Positions 61,550 through 64,000 of a stretch of DNA of 64,000 nt are shown here, one piece after another (within the stretch, counting starts at the first letter, position 1; each line of letters begins with the position of its first letter). Source of the DNA: Zhengella sp020637775 (lineage in GTDB: Bacteria > Pseudomonadota > Alphaproteobacteria > Rhizobiales > Rhizobiaceae); contig NZ_JAWKWO010000001.1 in assembly GCF_041397485.1 (NCBI RefSeq), forward strand, positions 558,001 to 622,000, given 5' to 3'. The translations under genes were made by a program, and so were the position numbers. The notes under the pieces were generated by a model. The model searched no databases and was not told the origin of the DNA. It saw only the letters and a list, made by a program, of their open reading frames with translations.

Positions 61550-61578
61550 GGAAAGCCGGCACGTGCCGCCGGCTTTCC
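61550..61578. terminator. Bidirectional terminator between L,D-transpeptidase and DUF853 genes
   Basis: An 11-bp perfect stem, GGAAAGCCGGC with GCCGGCTTTCC, has a 7-base loop and carries TTTCC/GGAAA at its base on either strand. It sits between convergent stops (61527 and 61599), a good bidirectional terminator. Confidence 0.8.
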
Positions 61579-61598
61579 TGTCGCCCGCCACGCCCCGC

Positions 61599-63191
61599 TC
61601 AGCGGCGCAGGCTGCCCAGGATTCCGCGCACCAGCGCGCGGCCGAGCGATGAGCCGACAGAGCGGACCACGGACTTGATGGCCGCTTCCGTGACGCTCTG
61701 GCGCTTGTAGGAACCGCGCCGCGACGACTTGCGTGACGAGCGGCGGCTGTCATCGTCGGAGCCCCATCCCGGAATGGTCCAGCCGCCGGAGCTTTCGCGC
61801 TCATCGCGCTCGCGGTCGCGCAGTTCGGCCTCGCGGCGCTCCTCTTCCTCCTCGCGCTTGCGCGCCTCCTCTTCTTCCAGTGCGGCCTGCCTGGCGCGCT
61901 TCTGAAGCGTCTCATAGGCAGATTCCCGATCCACCGCCTCGTCATACTGGCCGGCGACGGGGCTCAGCGCGAGAATCTTCCGGCGCTCCTGATCGGTGAT
62001 CGGCCCAAGGCGCGACGATGGCGGACGGATCAGCGTGCGCTGAACCATCGATGGCACGCCCTTGGCCTCAAGCGTGGAGACCAGTGCCTCGCCGACGCCA
62101 AGTTGCGTGATCTGTTCGTAGGTGTCGAAATCCGGGTTCGGCCGGAACGTGTCGGCCGCCGTCTTCACCGCCTTCTGTTCGCGCGGCGTGTAGGCGCGCA
62201 GGGCATGCTGGATTCGGTTGCCGAGCTGGGCAAGCACGGTGTCGGGCACATCGAGCGGATTCTGCGTGACGAAAAAGACGCCCACGCCCTTCGAGCGAAT
62301 CAGCCGGACCACCTGCTCGATACGTTCGAGCAGGATTCGCGGCGCCTCGTCGAACAGGATATGCGCCTCGTCGAAGAAGAAGACCAGGCGCGGCTTGTCC
62401 GGATCGCCCACTTCGGGCAATTCCTCGAAGAGTTCGGAAAGCAGCCAGAGCAGGAACGTGCCGTAAAGGCGCGGATTCATCATCAGCTTGTCGGCGGCCA
62501 GGACATTGACTGCGCCGCGCCCGTCCGGCGTGGTGCGCATGATGTCGGCGATGCGCAGCGCCGGCTCGCCGAAAAAATGGGTCCCGCCCTGGCGCTCCAG
62601 CACCAGAAGCGAACGCTGGATGGCGCCGACGGACGCCTTGTGGACATTTCCATAGCGCTTGGAGATCTCGTCGGCATGATCGGCGACATGAACCAGAAGC
62701 GATTGCAGGTCCTTCATGTCGAGCAGCAGCAGGCCCTGTTCGTCGGCGATCTGGAAGGCGATGTTGAGCACGCCTTCCTGGGCTTCCGAAAGGTCCATCA
62801 GGCGCGCCAGGAGAAGCGGTCCCATTTCCGAGATCGTGGTGCGGATCGGGTGTCCCTGTTCGCCGAACAGATCCCAGAAGATGACCGGGAACTCCTGGAA
62901 GGCATAGCCGTCAAGACGAATGGTCTCGGCCCGCCTGGCGAGGAAGTCCTTCGGCTCGCCCATGGCGGCGATGCCCGACAGGTCGCCCTTGATGTCGGCG
63001 GCGAAGACCGGAACGCCTGCATTGGAAAAGGCTTCCGCCAGGATTTGCAGCGTCACCGTCTTGCCCGTGCCCGTGGCGCCGGTAATCAGCCCATGGCGGT
63101 TGGCATATTTGAGCAGCAGCTCTTCAGGCCGCTGCCAGGCATCGTCCGGTGTCCGGCTCGCGCCAAGGAATATCCTGTCCGCCGCACTCAT
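61599..63191 (-). CDS. DUF853 family HerA-like ATPase
   Basis: The 530-residue protein has a HerA/FtsK-type ATPase core with Walker A GATGTGKT at 38-45, Walker B VFFFDEAHILFD, and a helical linker. The C-terminal part is highly charged and glutamate/arginine-rich (EEEEARKREEEEERREAE), then serine/arginine-rich, and ends with VRSVGSSLGRALVRGILG. The family is conserved in bacteria but poorly characterised; YjgR of E. coli is an example. GGAGGG lies 5 bases before the ATG. No NurA or other partner gene lies next to it. Confidence 0.88.
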   Translation of the reverse strand: MSAADRIFLGASRTPDDAWQRPEELLLKYANRHGLITGATGTGKTVTLQILAEAFSNAGVPVFAADIKGDLSGIAAMGEPKDFLARRAETIRLDGYAFQEFPVIFWDLFGEQGHPIRTTISEMGPLLLARLMDLSEAQEGVLNIAFQIADEQGLLLLDMKDLQSLLVHVADHADEISKRYGNVHKASVGAIQRSLLVLERQGGTHFFGEPALRIADIMRTTPDGRGAVNVLAADKLMMNPRLYGTFLLWLLSELFEELPEVGDPDKPRLVFFFDEAHILFDEAPRILLERIEQVVRLIRSKGVGVFFVTQNPLDVPDTVLAQLGNRIQHALRAYTPREQKAVKTAADTFRPNPDFDTYEQITQLGVGEALVSTLEAKGVPSMVQRTLIRPPSSRLGPITDQERRKILALSPVAGQYDEAVDRESAYETLQKRARQAALEEEEARKREEEEERREAELRDRERDERESSGGWTIPGWGSDDDSRRSSRKSSRRGSYKRQSVTEAAIKSVVRSVGSSLGRALVRGILGSLRR

Positions 63192-63414
63192 AGCTGCCCT
63201 CCATTCGCGCCCGACCTGTAGCGGGTATAGCCAAGGCCCGGCGCTGCCACAATGGCGCGTCGGAACGCCCGCGCTCACGTCATGCGAAAAAGTGTTGCAG
63301 GCACGCCGCGCCCGAACGCCGATGACACGCTTTGGCGAATGTGGCATTGCCCCCCGCAAGGCACGACCATAAAGTCTGGCGACGGCATCGCAACCATGCC
63401 GGATCGGAGGTGGA

Positions 63415-64000
63415 ATGGACGCGGCGGTCCTCAAGCAATCAACATTCGAGGCACTGGGACTGGACGACTGGCGAAGGCTGGCGGAAAAGGCGCTGAAAGG
63501 CGCTGATTTCGAGGAAACGCTGGTCTCGCGCAGCGATGACGGCATCCGCATCGAGCCGCTATCCCAGGCAGCGCAACCGCGCCTGATCGCCGGCCACAAT
63601 GCCGGCAGCCCATGGACGCGGGTGCAACGGGTCGACGATCCTGACATCGATCGCGCGAAAGCGCAGATCGCGGCCGACCTGGAGGGTGGCGCCACGGGTC
63701 TGGCGCTCGTCTTCGAGGGTGCGCCGAATGCCTTCGGCTACGGCCTGCCGGCGTCAGCCGATTCGCTGGCCGCCGTGCTGGAGGCCACACCGCTGGACAA
63801 GACGCATCTGCGCATCGACGTGCATCCTTCCAGCCGCAATTCGCTGGACTGGATGGTGGCGCTGATGACCAGGAAGCGGGTCAACCCGGCTTCGCTGTCG
63901 CTCTCCTTCGGCATCGATCCGGCCGCCGTCTTCGCCGGAACGGGGCGCCTGCGCATGTCGATCGAGGCGTTGCGGGCCTCCATGCCGCAATCGCTGGCGC
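63415..64000 (+). CDS. mutA: Methylmalonyl-CoA mutase small subunit, N-terminal part
   Basis: The gene runs out of the window; 195 codons are visible. The sequence LGLDDWRRLAEKALKGADFEE followed by IRIEPLSQAAQ is the hallmark of the N-terminal region of the methylmalonyl-CoA mutase small subunit, and SRNSLDWMVALMT with NPASLSLSFGIDP continues it. MutA pairs with the B12-dependent MutB in the conversion of methylmalonyl-CoA to succinyl-CoA, so mutB is expected just beyond the window. GGAGG lies 4 bases before the ATG. The 223-bp region upstream is divergent from the ATPase gene. Confidence 0.9.
   Translation, partial: MDAAVLKQSTFEALGLDDWRRLAEKALKGADFEETLVSRSDDGIRIEPLSQAAQPRLIAGHNAGSPWTRVQRVDDPDIDRAKAQIAADLEGGATGLALVFEGAPNAFGYGLPASADSLAAVLEATPLDKTHLRIDVHPSSRNSLDWMVALMTRKRVNPASLSLSFGIDPAAVFAGTGRLRMSIEALRASMPQSLA

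Overview
The window is a high-GC alphaproteobacterial chromosome segment, densely coded and with no rRNA, tRNA, insertion sequence or CRISPR array that I could see. Several markers point to the Hyphomicrobiales (Rhizobiales): the order ccmI-ccmE-ccmF-ccmH (cycHJKL) / degP / two-component pair / glnE, a FeuP-FeuQ system, a MucR regulator, a complete Rhodobacter-type gene transfer agent (GTA) cluster, and families common in this order (DUF1491, DUF2336, DUF5330, DUF6456, split DUF1254/DUF1214). I cannot name the genus.

Layout. 1-3.5 kb: the 3' end of pepN and a PAS sensor kinase on the + strand. 3.5-18.9 kb, all on the minus strand: glnE, a kinase/regulator pair, degP, an alpha/beta hydrolase-OsmC fusion, the cytochrome c maturation operon, a small lipoprotein, feuQ-feuP and a small secreted protein in the position of a FeuP-FeuQ modulator. 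19.0-33.6 kb, minus strand: a head-to-tail GTA operon from small terminase (gp1) to the megatron tail protein (gp15), followed by a holin-like membrane protein. 33.9-41.7 kb: a bifunctional class A PBP, DUF1214/DUF1254 membrane-anchored proteins, DUF2336, DUF1491, a peptidoglycan-binding-domain protein and a membrane PAS sensor kinase. 42.1-45.4 kb: DUF5330, sufE, a DUF6456 / free-standing DnaA domain IV pair, a small unknown protein and mucR. 45.7-51.5 kb: a seven-gene Mrp/Mnh cation/proton antiporter operon, minus strand. 51.8-56.6 kb, + strand: msrB, oligopeptidase B, a YqaA-type membrane protein and a 14-TM MFS exporter. 56.6-59.8 kb, minus strand: a cytochrome c pair, Fe-superoxide dismutase and a branched-chain aminotransferase. 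59.9-64 kb: an L-2-haloacid dehalogenase, a Tat/lipoprotein L,D-transpeptidase, a DUF853 ATPase (minus) and the 5' end of mutA.

How the parts fit. The GTA genes form one unidirectional unit with repeated 1-20 bp overlaps and Shine-Dalgarno sequences inside the preceding gene, consistent with coordinated particle production. Its most interesting point is the tail-assembly-chaperone pair gp10/gp10.1. The conserved N-terminal motif of gp10.1 lies upstream of any in-frame start codon, and gp10 ends with a textbook -1 slippery heptamer (A AAC CCC) that leads into the gp10.1 frame. This would make a lambda G/GT-like fusion. Other points worth checking are tandem hairpins just after the capsid gene, a TTG-started 60-codon gene between gp7 and gp8, a holin-like gene at the end of the cluster, a FeuN-like small secreted protein next to feuPQ, a free-standing DnaA domain IV gene, and an AT-rich, dyad-rich region upstream of mucR.
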